Source of the DNA: Neospora caninum Liverpool
Lineage: Eukaryota; Apicomplexa; Conoidasida; Eucoccidiorida; Sarcocystidae
Assembly: GCF_000208865.1 (NCBI RefSeq)
Contig: NC_018393.1
Coordinates: forward strand, 3,118,714-3,182,713
Direction of reading: 5' to 3'
DNA: 64,000 nt
Below, piece after piece: positions 24,801 to 38,200 of this stretch. The number at the start of each line of letters is the position of its first letter. The stretch's first letter is position 1. The translations under genes and the position numbers were made by a program. The notes under the pieces are model-generated. The model was not told where the DNA came from. It worked only from the letters and a program-made list of their open reading frames with translations, and made no database searches.

Positions 24801-27800
24801 GCCTGCCAAGGCCGCGAGCAGAAAGCCGCAAAGTTTGGATGGTCCACAGAAGGCACAAGCAGACACGACGGGAGAAAGGACACACACCGGATCGTGCGGG
24901 AGCGCTGCGCGAGGTTCTGGACTTCTTTGAAGGTAGACCGGGAGGGACTGACGGCGCCGAAACAGTTGAACGGCGAGAAACTGCAAGGGTGCGACCCCGC
25001 CAGCTTGCCTGCGTCGCTAGGGGCGTCAACACGCGCACCAGGTTTCAGTCCTTCAAGGTCACACCCGGGTGCCGGCGTGGACGTCCCCACGCCTTTCGCA
25101 GCCCCGCCAGCCTCGGGGGTGGTCTCCCTAGCCAGAGAAGGCAGTCCCAACCCGTGGGAGTCGCGCCGCTCAGTTGCCACGCCGACGGTTCTTTCCCCCT
25201 GCATGCCGCTCGGCTGGCCATTTCCTCCGATTCTTGTTCCGGGCACCTGTTCTCTTTCGCCACCTTCCTGGCGGCTCGAACTCCGCGGCTCTCTCTCGCT
25301 GCCGATCTGCTGACCTCCCCCAGACGTCGCGGCCTTTGAATCCGCCCAAGGCAGAGCAGGCGACAGCTCGGCAGGCGGATTCTTCTCTCCCCGCTCAGGT
25401 GTTGTTTCGTCTCCGCGGCAGGCCGGTTCCAGCTGCAACGCCGCGCCTCTCGGCGACGCAGGTTCGCACGGCGGGCACGCAGTCGGGATCTGGTGGGTCG
25501 CGACAGGGTGGACGGGAACCGAGGCGTAGAGGCGAAGGGACAGGTCGTCGCAGATCTGCAGACTCGCTTCGGCATTGACCACGGAGCGAGCGTTGCAGAG
25601 GTCGAGCAACTGGAGAGCGGTCCCGAGACATGGGACCCTGCCGAAAGAGTGGGCCCGGCGAATCGTCGCGTCTTGCGCAGGGTGGCCTGTTAGGCTCCAC
25701 TTGCCGCCGATTCCCCGACACGCCAACCGGCGCAGGCCGCTGGCCCGAGTGCCCTGGCCCGCGGGTAGCTGGGGCTCGGGTGCGAAGGCGGTTGAAGGCC
25801 GCTCGCCAGGGAGGGGAGACAGCGAGGGTGGCGAAGCCGTGTCAGAGGAGGTGTGAGATCCGCGCCCAGGCTCGGAGTCCTTTCGCGGGGGAGTTCCCCT
25901 CCGTCCCTCCCGAGACTCGTCTTTGGCGCCGTGGACACGAGAACACCCGGCGTCTCGCCTCCTGCACTGCTCGAGCTGTCCTCGTCCTGCATCCAGTGCG
26001 GGGGTCGGTTCTGCGTGGTCGTCGTCGGATTCGCGACTAGCGTCCGCCACGCAGGCCCTCGCGAAGAAAGACGCCGACGACCTCGGAAGAGAAAGCGCAG
26101 GCGCCGGAGACTGCGCTGCAGCCGCAGACTCGGGCGGCTCCAGACAGAGGGCCTTGCGCGCGTACTTGATGATGAGGAGGTCGTCGCGAAGGTCCGGCCA
26201 CGTTTGGAAGAAGGGGCCCAGCACGTCGCACCGCGCATTCATGAGCAGGGACTCCACTATAAGCCACGGCTGGAGAAGCACGCGTTCGTGGTGGGCCTCG
26301 ACGCGGAGCGAGACCGCCTGGAGCAGCTGAAGGGACGCCGTCAGAGTGACCGCTTCCTGCCGCTCCGCCTCAGTTAAGCCGGCGCCGAGGTGCGACAGGA
26401 GGACGGAGCAGAGAAGAAGGCGATCCGAGATCTTGTTCGAGAACCGAAGGAGTTTGAAGGCGAAAGTCGCCGCCTCACGAGGCGGGTGGGACAGCAGCGT
26501 ATTGACTGCCGTCGTTTTGTCGTCGCACGCCGTGAAAACGTGGAGCAAGTAGGACAGATGAATGGACGCCAGCAGAGAAGGATCCGGCGGAGTGAACAGC
26601 TGGACGGAGAGACGCATACAAGCGAAAAAAAGGGTCACATAGATAGCCGCCGAGTATCCGTCGAAATATCAGGGACACCCTGTCCCTGTCGCACGCCAGC
26701 CGTGGGAGACGAGGTGACAAACACGCAGACACGGGGAAAGGGACGAATCGCGCGACACAGACCCCGCCACTCACACGCACACAGACACACATCCCCAAAC
26801 TGACAGACTCTGGACGACGAGTGCTTCTGTTTCTCGCTTCAGTTTGAGGTTTTACCTCTGCGATGGTTCTCGCGAGGCCGTGGCCATTGTGTTGGAGAAG
26901 GACGCGAATCACCTCCTCGACACCTCCGGGGGATCGGCACTTCGCCTCGACGTCTTGCCAAACGGCCCACTGGCCTTCACACACTTCCGTTGTCTGGCGA
27001 TATGCATCGACCTGCTGCAGGGCTTGCTGCACTTTGGGGATTAATTCCTCAATTCTCTTTCGCCGGCTCAGATGCTTCCGCGGCACGCACCCGCCGCGGT
27101 GTTCTCGGTCGTCCTCGTTTTTTGCCCGAGGCCGACCACCACCGGGAGCAGAAGGAAACGGGGACAAAGGAGGGTCGGAGCCGTCGTGTTCGCTGCTGCG
27201 ACAACCGTGTTGGCGTTGAACTCGGCTCCCACTCGAGACGCGCCGCGCCTCATCTGCCGCGTTCGAATCGCCTTCGCGCAGTTGCTCTGACATGCTTGTG
27301 TCAGCGTTGTTCGCCTCGAGCGTTTTCTCTCCCTCTCGGACTTCCTCGCCTGCGCGTTCGGCCGCGAAGGCTGGAGCATCCGCGCGCCCTGTGTTCACCT
27401 CGTCGTCGATGGACGTTGTGTAGCGCGTCTCCTCGTCGCTCTCCGTCATCATCTCTTCGCCGAGGGGATCCGCCCCTTCCCAACCCGTCCGCATGCGTGC
27501 CCCGGCGCGGGACTTCGCCTCTGCCTTCAGGCGGTGCAAACAGCACGTCAGCGTCTCTTGAACTGTGTGAACGCCCCACGAGCCGTACAGCGCGAGTGCA
27601 GATTCTGTGGCAGCGATGGGATCTTCCTCCCTCACGATGCAACCAGGGAGCGGCAAATAGTCTTGCGAGGAAAGCTCCTCGATGGTGCAGGCTGTCGGCG
27701 CCTCAGCGGCTCTCGCCTCCGCGTCCTCTGCCGCGCGTCCTGGAGAAACGCCTTCCTCTCCCTCTCCGAACGGACGCGACGTGCGGGGGACTCTTCTCTC

Positions 27801-28469
27801 CGCGCCGACACCTCGTGAAACAGCGGGGCCAGAGAAAGACGTCGCAGACGAGAAAGACTCATTCGGAGACAAAGGCGCGTCAGAAGGAAGCGAAGGCGTG
27901 TGGGGGCGAAGGTGACTGTGAAGCAGACGCCGCAAGAGGCGTTTTTGAAGACGATCACCTGCAGGCAACGTCTGATCCACGAGGCGGAGAGCCGCCTGAA
28001 CGAGGCCTCTCCGCATAAGACCGACAGCCTGCATGCGCGCGCAGGCTTCCGTGCTCGCTTCGAGGTCGTCAGCCACCGCGAGCAAAATGCCCTGAGAATA
28101 AGGAAAGGGGAACCAAGGGATGCCGCACTCCGAATCAGAACAGAGACAACTTCGCAAGCAGACAGTGCGCCCGCCGCAGTGAACGCACTGCAGGTCGAGC
28201 GCGACGTACAGCCACTCGAAGATGCAGACCCGATCCATGCGCCGGCTCGATCAAACGACCGATCGCAGACAATCCCGAGGGACACGGGTCGGGAGACAGA
28301 TGCGAGAGTAGACAACAATCTACCACGCCCCCGGTAGAGAAGAAAGACACGGAGCCGTGCAGACGGGGAGAACAACGGATCGAGCGATGGCACCGCACCA
28401 CACCATGCACGACGACTTCAGACCCCGAAACGCAAACATTCAAGTCCATATATATATATATATATATAT

Positions 28470-28512
<43 letters not shown>

Positions 28513-31500
28513 TATATAAGGGGGGTAATGCATCCTTCTCTCTCCAGATACATACATACTTGCATACATTTTTTCCAGAATTTTTTTCACGTTTTGCCTG
28601 AGGGGTCGACTGAGCGACGACCTACCCGGAGACGGGGCGGGAGTCCTTCGAGTTGTTCAGGCGTCCATCCTTGGTTCTCGATATGTCCTAGCGTGTAGCA
28701 TTCCGTTTGGCCATCCCTTTGTTTGTACCGCTTCGCCTTCCCGTGCCGCATCGTCTCGATGCGCCCCTCCCGCGGCGCGGGTGCGTGGCTCGTTGCCTCT
28801 GTCTCCGTCGCCTGTCCCTGCTGGTCCCGCCCGGAGTCTCCCGCCTTTCGGCAGTGCACTGAATCTGTCTCCGGCTCTTCGGCGCCTGCAGCGGAGTCGC
28901 AGATCGCGTCCCAGTACCGCATGCGCTCCTCGATCCACCGGCGCAGAGGGAGGAAAGCCCTTTCCCCGATGATTTCCAAACTCGCCCGGTAGAAGCTGCG
29001 TGATGGCCAGCGCTCGGTGAGGCGCTCGAGGCAGGCGAGGACTGCGAGGAGACACACGTCGTCGGCCTTTGTGTCCTTGAGCGGCTGCTCCAACTCCGCG
29101 AGAAGCAGCGCCGTGTGCATCGACAGCACGTAGGGGGAGAACGCTGCGGGCCCCGCAGGCTCGTGGCCGTCGCTAGGAAGTGTCTCCAATCTCGACGCGC
29201 GGGCCGCGGGCGCCAGAGACGTCGACGCAGCCGGACAGGAGACAGGATCTGACCTGGAAGCCGGCACCCGAGAGCCAGCAGGCGCTCGCTCGTCTGTTTG
29301 CGCGTTGCCCAGCACTGGAGAACCCGCGCTGGCCCCTGCGGCGCCTCCGTCAGAGTCGGACGCGAGCTCGGCGGAGGCTTCGCCTTCCTCGGGGCCTGAG
29401 GCGCCCAACCGTCGGTCCCGTGGAGACGCGAGAAAACCTTGGAGAAAGAAACGATGGAGCGGTGTCGCTCCCTGAACGAGAACGCTAACGAGGTCCACGC
29501 CCATCAGCGCCGCCAGCCGCTGCGCCTCCTTTCGGCCTCGCAGCTCGAAGAGCACCCGCGCAATCGTCGACTCGGGGAGGTCAAAGAGCACCGCGAAAAG
29601 GTCGTACTCGGCGGCCGTGTTCCGCACAGGAAGGGCGGAGGGCGGTGCCAGCGCCAACGGGTTTCGCCTGCATGCAGCCGCGGGCGTGGGAGCGCGCGGC
29701 GCTGCAGGCGCACGCAGCCCCGGGGGCCGGGCGAGACTGGAGAATACGCCGGACGGTGGGTCACGCCGCCAGGCTCTGTAGAAGCAGCCATCCGCGAGGC
29801 CGCAGCAGCGACAGGCGTCGGGACGGAGGCGCGGGTCTGTCGGCGTCGTTGCACTTTTGAGGAATTTCTGAGTGGCAGCTTCCGTCAGGTGAACGATGCG
29901 AGTGAGATACTCCAGAAAATGCAAGAGGTACTTGGCCGACGCGCGCCCGCCCCGCGGGGGGACGTCCACAACCCCGCCTGAGCCTGCACTCGAAACCGCG
30001 TCTCCCCCTCGCGAAGCGATCTGGCCGAGGCTGTCGCCTGCAGGCTCGCTGGTCGTCCAGGCGTGCGACGCGTCCCTCTGGACGCCCGCCGAATCATCCA
30101 CGACAGATGCCGGCGAGGCGAACCCGCCGTCCCCGAGTTTCGGTGCCGGATCGGGCGACGCTGCGAGAGAGGAAGAAGACGAGCAGGAAGTGTAGACGTT
30201 CGCGGGGAGTCCAGGCAGCGTCATATCTGCACTTGACCCGGAACCTGCGTGTCTCCGTCGTTCACCGTCGCGCGGCGCCTTGTCCCCGTCCCTGTCGGCC
30301 GGGCACTGCGGGCCGGACTCCGCACTCAGGATTTTCACGGCTGTTCCGAGGAACTGGCGAGCAGAGTGGAGAGAACGGAGGGTGTGCGTCCGCTCCTTGA
30401 TGAACTGCAGCGCCTCCACGAGAGCCGCGACGGCCGTCTTCTGTTTCTGCAGGGAGTACAAATGTGACCGGAGAAGCGCAGGCTCGGTCGGCAGCGCCTC
30501 CACGTCGAGGAGAAGGCCCGCGAGGGGACGACACGACGCCGGGGTTGTGTTGCGCGCCTCCAGGAGCACAGACAGCCTGAGCGGAGACAGCGCGAGGGAG
30601 AGAACGGGGGGAAAGGCCGATGTACTCCGGCAAGAGCCGCTTCACGCGGAGCCGCGGGAAACAAAGCAGCGGTCATGCAAAGAAATCCAAAAAACCAGGA
30701 CGGCGTGTGAGAGATTGCTTGCGCTGGCGCGTTGTGAGAGAACACGAGTCAGCAGGGGACCCGAACGCGTTTGGTCTTTTCTCTCTCCGTGGAGAGGCTG
30801 TGTCTCTACATTTTGCTGTTTTGTTCAGCTCTTGTGGATTGCTGCTTTGCATATCTGCTCACGCGTTTCACCCTCGCGCTACCCCGCCGCGAGACGGAAC
30901 TTCCGGCGCGGCGTCTTGCGCTGCGGAAAGGTGTTTCTGGCCTTTTCGCGGGGGATCGGGTCGGCTGGCCCAGCGACACCCGCGCCGACCCCGCGTGCCT
31001 GCGGAGCGTTCCCTACCTGTCGACGAACGTTCGGAAAAAGGCAGCCAACGCGGGCGGAACCGAGCCCCGGCCGGGTCGACCATCTGCGACTTCGTTTCGC
31101 GTCTGCGAGCCCCTGTCGGCGGCTCCAGGAGCCACCCAGAGTTCGGCGTTTGGCGACTCCGCTTCGAGGGCCTCGAGCGCGCGCTTGAGTAGGAGGAGAC
31201 AAGAGGGAGGCGACAGCGCGCAGGATACCGCTGCGTCGACGTAGGCGTAGAGAGGAAGGAGAAGCGGGCGGAGAGACAGCAGCAAGAAGGAAAAGTCGTT
31301 GAGCGAGAGGGAAAAAGAACACACTGCGGCGGTCCCAAACGGGACGCAGGCGACCGGCTCAACGCAAGAAGCGAACGAAGCGGGACGCGAGGCATGAAAC
31401 CCCGAAGAAGGCACCTGCTGAACGAGCTCAAGAGGCTGCGATAGGAAGGAAGACGTCGACAACTCTGATGCTGCCTGGAAGGCTCTGATGCCACAGAAAC

Positions 31501-32240
31501 AACAGCAAGACAGAAACACGGGTGTGTGCAACCTTCGAAACGCAGCAAAGAATGAGATGTGACGTGGTCTCTTGGGGGCGCGTCTACACAAACATACACG
31601 CGCATGTGGCGCCATGCCTCGAACATCCACAGAACCTTGGAACCATCTAGACACACCACCTTCTATCTGTGTACTCGTTTGTGGACTGCCTACATAGATA
31701 AACGAATATGAGAAGACTAAATACGTAACTATATGAGCCGGCAAAGCGAGACATATATATAACATACATATATGCATACATTGAACTTGGGTGTGGGCGG
31801 AGAAGAAGAGAGCGCCTGTACCTGCTCATGCTGCGAACGGTCTCGTCTGCTGCGTCTCGAATTTCCGTTTGGAATTCCCGGGCGCCTTCTCCAGCTTTGC
31901 TTTGCGCCGCTTCGAAACTCAAAGAGCGCCGCAACTGCGCGAAGGCGCGGGCCACGGCGACTGCCGATTTGATGCTCGGCGGCAGATCGAAGTAGCTCAT
32001 CAGGCGTCTGAGCCGAGAACATAAACAGGCAAATGCGAAGGCTTGCGACAAAGGTAACCCACGTTCTACACATGTGCACAATACGCAAGCAGACATCGAT
32101 ATGGAGCTTGGCCTACAGGTCCGTTCCTGTGTTGGTAGACCTATCTACATATATGTTTATGCTCACACGCTTGCATGCCTGGATGCCTACCGACAGATTG
32201 AGACAGCAAGATTGACATGACCACATGCAGACGCATAGTG

Positions 32241-32271
<31 letters not shown>

Positions 32272-35200
32272 CAGAGAGAGAGAAGTATAGATATGGATGC
32301 ATGCAGACAGACATGGATACAGATAGATATATATTGAGGTGGATACCTATACAGAGAGTTCGTTATCGCCACATCAATTTGTATGTTTATGCGCAGATTT
32401 ATCCCTGAAGCACATTTGAATTGTAACCAGATGCGGCCCATGTGAGGCATCACTGCTCTCCCATGAACAGGAGAGGATAAAGGAGACGACCACAGGGAGC
32501 AACGACGAGAGTTCTGAATCTCCAACCCAGGACATATAATATATACATGAATATATAGATGGCTGCACAGGCCGTCTGGAAAACCTGTTTTCAAGCAGAC
32601 ATCCATATTGACGTTGATTACGGAACTGTTTCTATACCATCGCCGTGGTCACCGCTTACGCGCAGAACGCGAAGTCGTTGAGTTGGAGAGTCCTGGCAAC
32701 CAGCAGTGACGGAGAGGAGAGGAGATGAAAGATGAACGGTCTTGCCTTCAGCGACAGCCTCGCGTCTGCTGGGCCGATCGCACGCGACAGAAAGGGAGTT
32801 GTAAACCTCGAAAGCGCGGCTCCTGCTCGACGTCTCTGCCCCCAAGGCACCAGCTGGGAAGGCCTCTCGTCTTCGCCATGCCTCAGCTCAGGGGGGGACG
32901 CGTCAGGTGTCGAGCGTCTCGCTCGCCTTGCCACGTGTCGTCCTCGCGACTGCAGGCCTTCTCGTGCCCGTCCTCGGCCGTAGTGCTGCGATCTCTCTGC
33001 CGCATCTGCGCGGTGTTCCCTGCGCGTGCTCCCGCGCGTTCCCCGCGCCTCTTCCTCTCCGCTGCTCACGCAGACCCACTCCTCGCCAAACTCGCAGCCA
33101 GAGGGCGACGCCGGCACGGCGGATCGCGAAGCGGATGCGGCGCGCGATGCCCTCGCCTCGCGAGCGTCCGGGAGAGCAGAGGACGGGAGCGTCACGACTG
33201 CGCCGATGTAGCGACACCAGCGAAGCCACTCCAGAGAGAAAACGACCGACGAGAGAGGGCCGCTGCTTCCTTCGCGGCTGCTTTCCTTCGCGTCGCGGAA
33301 GGCTGAGCGTCGCGGGGAAAAAGGCTCACACGAGGGAGAGGCGTCTGAGACCGCCTCGTCGCTGCCGACCTTGCGCTGCCGAGGCCACGCGCGCCTGTTT
33401 CCTCTTCGCCGCCCGGCTCGCGAGTCTGTGAGGGAAACTCGCGAGGGAGCAGACGCGCCGCAGTCGAGAAGAAAGACGGGGAACGGCGACGCGGTGAGGG
33501 GCGTCGCGCCAGTCGATCCGCGCGCGCGCCGTGCGTTGGGGTCTTCGCCCTTCTGAGCGTCCCCAGGCATCACCACCAAGTCAGTCAGCGGAACGGAGCA
33601 GAGCGCAGCCCCATCGAAAAACTGCTTCAGGCACAGCTGGCCTCTCCACAGCAACTCCTGAGAAAGTGCAAAACGAAAAACGTCGCGCGCAAGAGGCATG
33701 TGCACCAAGCAATCAAATCGTGCATCACACACACATGCAGACGTGCATGCACGCGAGAGCGATCAACACATCCACGCAGACAGAGACAGTCATTAACGTG
33801 TGGATATAAAAAGATTAGAAACGATTCGTGGGCCTTCTGCCTCTCTCTATAACTCTCTCTGTCCCGGCACATATATGCACTTTTGCCCGTTTGCAGACGC
33901 TTTGCCCGTGCGTGTGCCACAAGAGAAACGTGAACCCGACTGTCTGATTGGCTCGTTCGAGGAGAGAATCGAGGTCCTCCTTGGAGAGTCTGTGTCTGTA
34001 CACCGTGGGACCTAACTGGACAAATCCGTCGACTGTCCTTACGTTTTTCACGTCTGCGCATCTCACATGCCACTGACTGCTGCACGACACCGCGTGTACA
34101 TGGCGAGACACGCACGCGTACTCACTTGCGTGAACAGATCGATAGCGCGAATGAAGAGCAGAACCCCGTTTCTGTGTTTCTGCCGGCGGCGGCTCCCGTT
34201 CAACCGCCGTCCTGGGGTCTGGTACCCATCCGCGCTCGACGCCTCTCGCTCGAACCGAACGGTGTCTCCTTGGCGCTCAGCGATTTCTCGATTCACCCGC
34301 TCCAGGTGGGCCCTACCACACATCAGCCCCACACCCCAGCGGCATACATCTACATGTCTCCGCATCGACACGAAAAAGATCTCACGAAATTGTAGCCACA
34401 GGCCTGCCGTGCAGTCTCGTCCAAAATTCCTTGTCGAAGGCCCTTTCCTTCCCCCAAATATCGACTGCCCTACATGTTTTTGTTTATCTCTGCGTTGTTC
34501 TCCCCAATCAACTTTATCGGTAACCTCAAATTCGCATGACTACACACCATTGCGTCACGTTCATTCGCTCCCTACGGAACTCGTACCTGTTGCACGTTCT
34601 CTCTTCTGGAAATGCGGCGCTCATGCAAACAAACCCCTGCATCCGTCCCTGTCGCACATGACACCCGCGTCCTGTGGCCCTTCCCGAGAGAGCTGACTGG
34701 CTGCAGCGTTTCCGCTTCAAAACACCTCCGATGAACCTACCTGATGAGCATCACCAGAGACAGGAGGACATTGGGCGGGACCACGAAGTGTCTTTGCGGT
34801 CCCTCAGCGCGCCCCCGCCTCGCTGAGGCGCCTTCACGTCCCTCGACTTTGTCTGAGAACTCGACGCGCGAGGCTGCAGTGAAACACAAACTGCAGAGAT
34901 GCAGGAGAAGGACCACACGATAGGAGATCCGCCGGACGCATCCAATCAAGTCGCTGATACGAGAGAGCGTGGCCTCGAGCCGCTGCTGGGCAAACTGGAG
35001 CAGACTGCGAGGCTGGGCGCTCGAGGCCAGAAGGCTCTGTGCGGCGCCTCGGTCTGGCATCTTCAGCCCCTCGGCGTGAGACCCGACCACAACGCCGCTG
35101 GCCTTCGTGCTCAAGGGTGCGGCCCCGCCCGATCCAGCAGTGCCTGGGGAGGTCGCGCAAGGCAAGGGGAGAGACGGGAGGCCCCTGGGGCCTGCTGGGG

Positions 35201-38200
35201 CTTTGCCGCCTTCCGACGACGCCGAGAACAGCGCCGCGTCTGGTGCCTCGTGATCCCCGAGAAGAAGCAGCGTCTCTGGGCGTCTCGTACCTCTCGTCTG
35301 GGGCCTTCCCAGTGAGCAGACGAGCGCGTCGCCCGTCTCTAGTGCTTCGCCCCAGCGCCCGAGATTCTCCCACACCCAGCGCCCCGAGGGGCCTCTTCGG
35401 GGCTCCACGGGCCGCCTGCGGAGACCTGTCTCCTGTCTCCGGCGCGTGCCCCACCGCCGGCGCCTCGCCGCAGTCCCGGGGTCGCCCGGCGCAGCGATCC
35501 CCTCGGCGGTCGGCGCGCTGGGGCTCCGCGTGGAGGCGTCACTCGCGCTGTCTTCATGTCCCTGTTTTCCTTCGCCTTCCCTGCGAGAGCTGAGCAAAAG
35601 TTTCTTCTCGCCCACATTCCTCTCCTTTCCAGAGTCGGCGCCTCCGGCGGTGGCGCTGGCGGGACTGGGCGGCGCAGACAGCCCCTCACCGGTACCGCGA
35701 GCTTCGCCGCTCTGTTTGCGTGACTGCGCTCTGAGCCGGTTGTGGCCGACAAGTGCTTTCCCGTCGCTCCTCTGCAGTCCCCGTTTGTCTGCATGCGCGG
35801 GCCTTCGTCGAGAGTCGAGAAGAGACCGCGATGGGCAGGACGCCGCGGGAGCCTGGCGAGGCGCCGGGGGATTCGGCAAGCTGAGGCCAAGGGGAGACGG
35901 AGGCGCTGGTGACGAAGAGAGAAATGCTGGACCATCCGCGCAGGCCTCGATCAGATGAATCGCCTCGCGGAGAGCAAAATACAGATAGGCGACGTCCACA
36001 TCGTGTGTCCGTTCCAGCGTCGTGGCTTGCCTCTCCGTAGGCGGCAGGACGCGCAGCCCGGAAAAGAAGGTCTCGGGGGAAATCAGCGGGAGGCAGCGCC
36101 GCGCTCGGAGCTGAGAACACCAGAGATGGAGACACGGCAAAGCCGCCGATTGAGAACAACAAATGCGAAAGCAACCGGCGAACTGGGAGGCTCTCGGTGT
36201 GTAGCTGACAGGGTGTGCCGAACTGCGCGATTGAAACAGAGCACGGCCTCCAGCGCAGATCCCACCGAGGCGCTCCCAGTTGACACGAGAAGGTAGCAGT
36301 CAGCGTAGAGGCGATGAAGCAAAGAAACCACGCGCGGAAACACATTCGAATGCGCTTCCTCGCGAACGTTACGGTGTACCAACAGCGCCGGGGCGAGCGG
36401 ACCCGAATGCTGGCACGGAGAGGAAAATCAAAATAAGAAGACGAGAGTAAAGCCGAACGATAAAACCGGATGGCGTCACGGTCGCCAATTCGTATTTTCT
36501 CTCACGTGACAACTGGTGCTACTCGCCTACCACGTAGAGAATCGAGTGTCTCTGAAGCTCGTCAAAAACTTCTGCAGCTAGCCAAGCGGGTTTATCTTCT
36601 TGGAGTTCAAAGAGTTGAGCCGCTTCGGCAATGAAGGGAACCACTCGATGGTCTTCTCTCCGGTGCCCCGCCGTTGGATCGTCTCCTTCGAGGGGCCGCG
36701 TTGTCCCGGCCCTGCGCCTCACATCCGTCTCCGCCTCGTTCCACGCTGTGATGCCCGCCTCGCTCTCTTTGGCTGTCGCAGGCCGAGCTGGCTGCCCAGA
36801 CTCTGTCCTCCTCCTCTGCGCTCCGTCCACGTCCGCGTCTGCTTCGGCCCCCCGATTCGCAGTTTCGCCCTTGTCGCCGCTCCCGCTGGCGTTGCAGGCC
36901 TCCTCAGAGGGCCCCTGTCTCCGTGTCGCTTCCTCCCGTCTGCGTCCCTCCCCGCGTTCCTGTTCTCGCGGCAACGACCCAGCGCGAAGAGAAGCCTCTG
37001 CTGCCTCGACTGCAGCGTCGGTGCGCTCGCCCTTCAGCGTCCAACTCTTCGCCGGGACCGCGGCGAGCGACGGATGATCACTCTCAGGCGCGGCAGCAGC
37101 CGAGGACGCTGAGGGCGGGAGATCTGCAATGCAACACAAGTACCTAGCCGCGTGCGTGGCCCGAAGAGAGGAGAGGCGTCGAAACGTCGCGGATTTGCTG
37201 TTTTCAAGACGCGGAACGCCCGAGACCGCCTCATAGAGAACGGACGAAGCTGCGCGCGAGGCCAGTGGGGCCGTAGACCCGCTCTCACACGCGCCTGGAG
37301 GCGGGGCAGGCCTCTCACCGTAGGCAAGAAGTACCTGCGTGAGCCACCAGCTAGCCGCCATCTTATAGTCGAGGACCTGAGCAGAAAGGAGACAAGGGAC
37401 GCGAGATCTGGAGGCTCGGGAGACACTCGCGAAGGAGCAGAGGGAGGGCGGGAGCGGAGACGAAGCGAGCAGGCCACAGGGCAAGAAAGTGAAGCGATGG
37501 AAAAAAGATGGCAACGAAAAAATGAAACGGTGTTGGCAGTGCACGACATTCCTGTCTGGGCGGAGCATAGGTCGAGATAACGGGGCGATCGAATCTCCAA
37601 TCGCCACACACCGTTTTGCGTTTTCGGTGCTTTAGGCGCACAGGCAACGCAAAGGGAGAGAGCAACTTGGCAAACCAAGACGCGGAACACAACGCTCGTA
37701 CCGCTTCTTCCGTCCGATTCACCTACCTGTAAATGCTCGCGAACTCTCACATCGCCGTCGGTCGTTCTCCACCGCGGCCTCACCGTCGGAAGATCCTCAT
37801 CCCCGTCTTCCTCTTCTTCTCCATCTTCTTCCTCTTCTTCCTCTTCTTCCTCTTCTTCATCTTCTTCTGCTCGCCTCGAGAGTCCACGTGTCCAGCGAGC
37901 GTTGCGGCAGCCCGGGTCAGCGCCAGCGGCGGGTCTCTCTGGGCGGTTGGCCGCTTCGCCGTCGTCGTTGAGGAAAAAATCGTCTTCTGCGGAGGCGAAG
38001 GCAGCGAGGCGGTCCGTCTCGCCTTCTTCGCCGCGCCAGACGCTGTCGAGCAGCCGCTGCCGAAGACGCATGCGCCCTGCAAAGGCGCCCCAGGCGAGAA
38101 GCACCACGAGGGGTCGGATTTGCGGAAAGGGCGTGAGGAGCCGGGAGGCGAGCGCGAATTCCCTGAACAAGAACGAAGAAACTAGTCAAAACGCAGTCGT

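Noticed and set aside
28092..28238. A Cys-rich stretch (C-V-H-C-G-G-R-T-V-C and further Cys) in frame just upstream of exon 12 of the giant gene, resembling half a zinc finger
   Set aside because: A strong acceptor (TTCCTTATTCTCAG) immediately precedes 28091. The stretch lacks the FYVE R-x-H-H-C-R signature and the full set of eight ligands, so it is treated as intron.
32656..32670. Apparent stop codon at the end of the 33657 exon as the end of a separate gene
   Set aside because: The TAA is part of a GTAAGC donor, and the frame continues in phase into the exon at 32007-31822.
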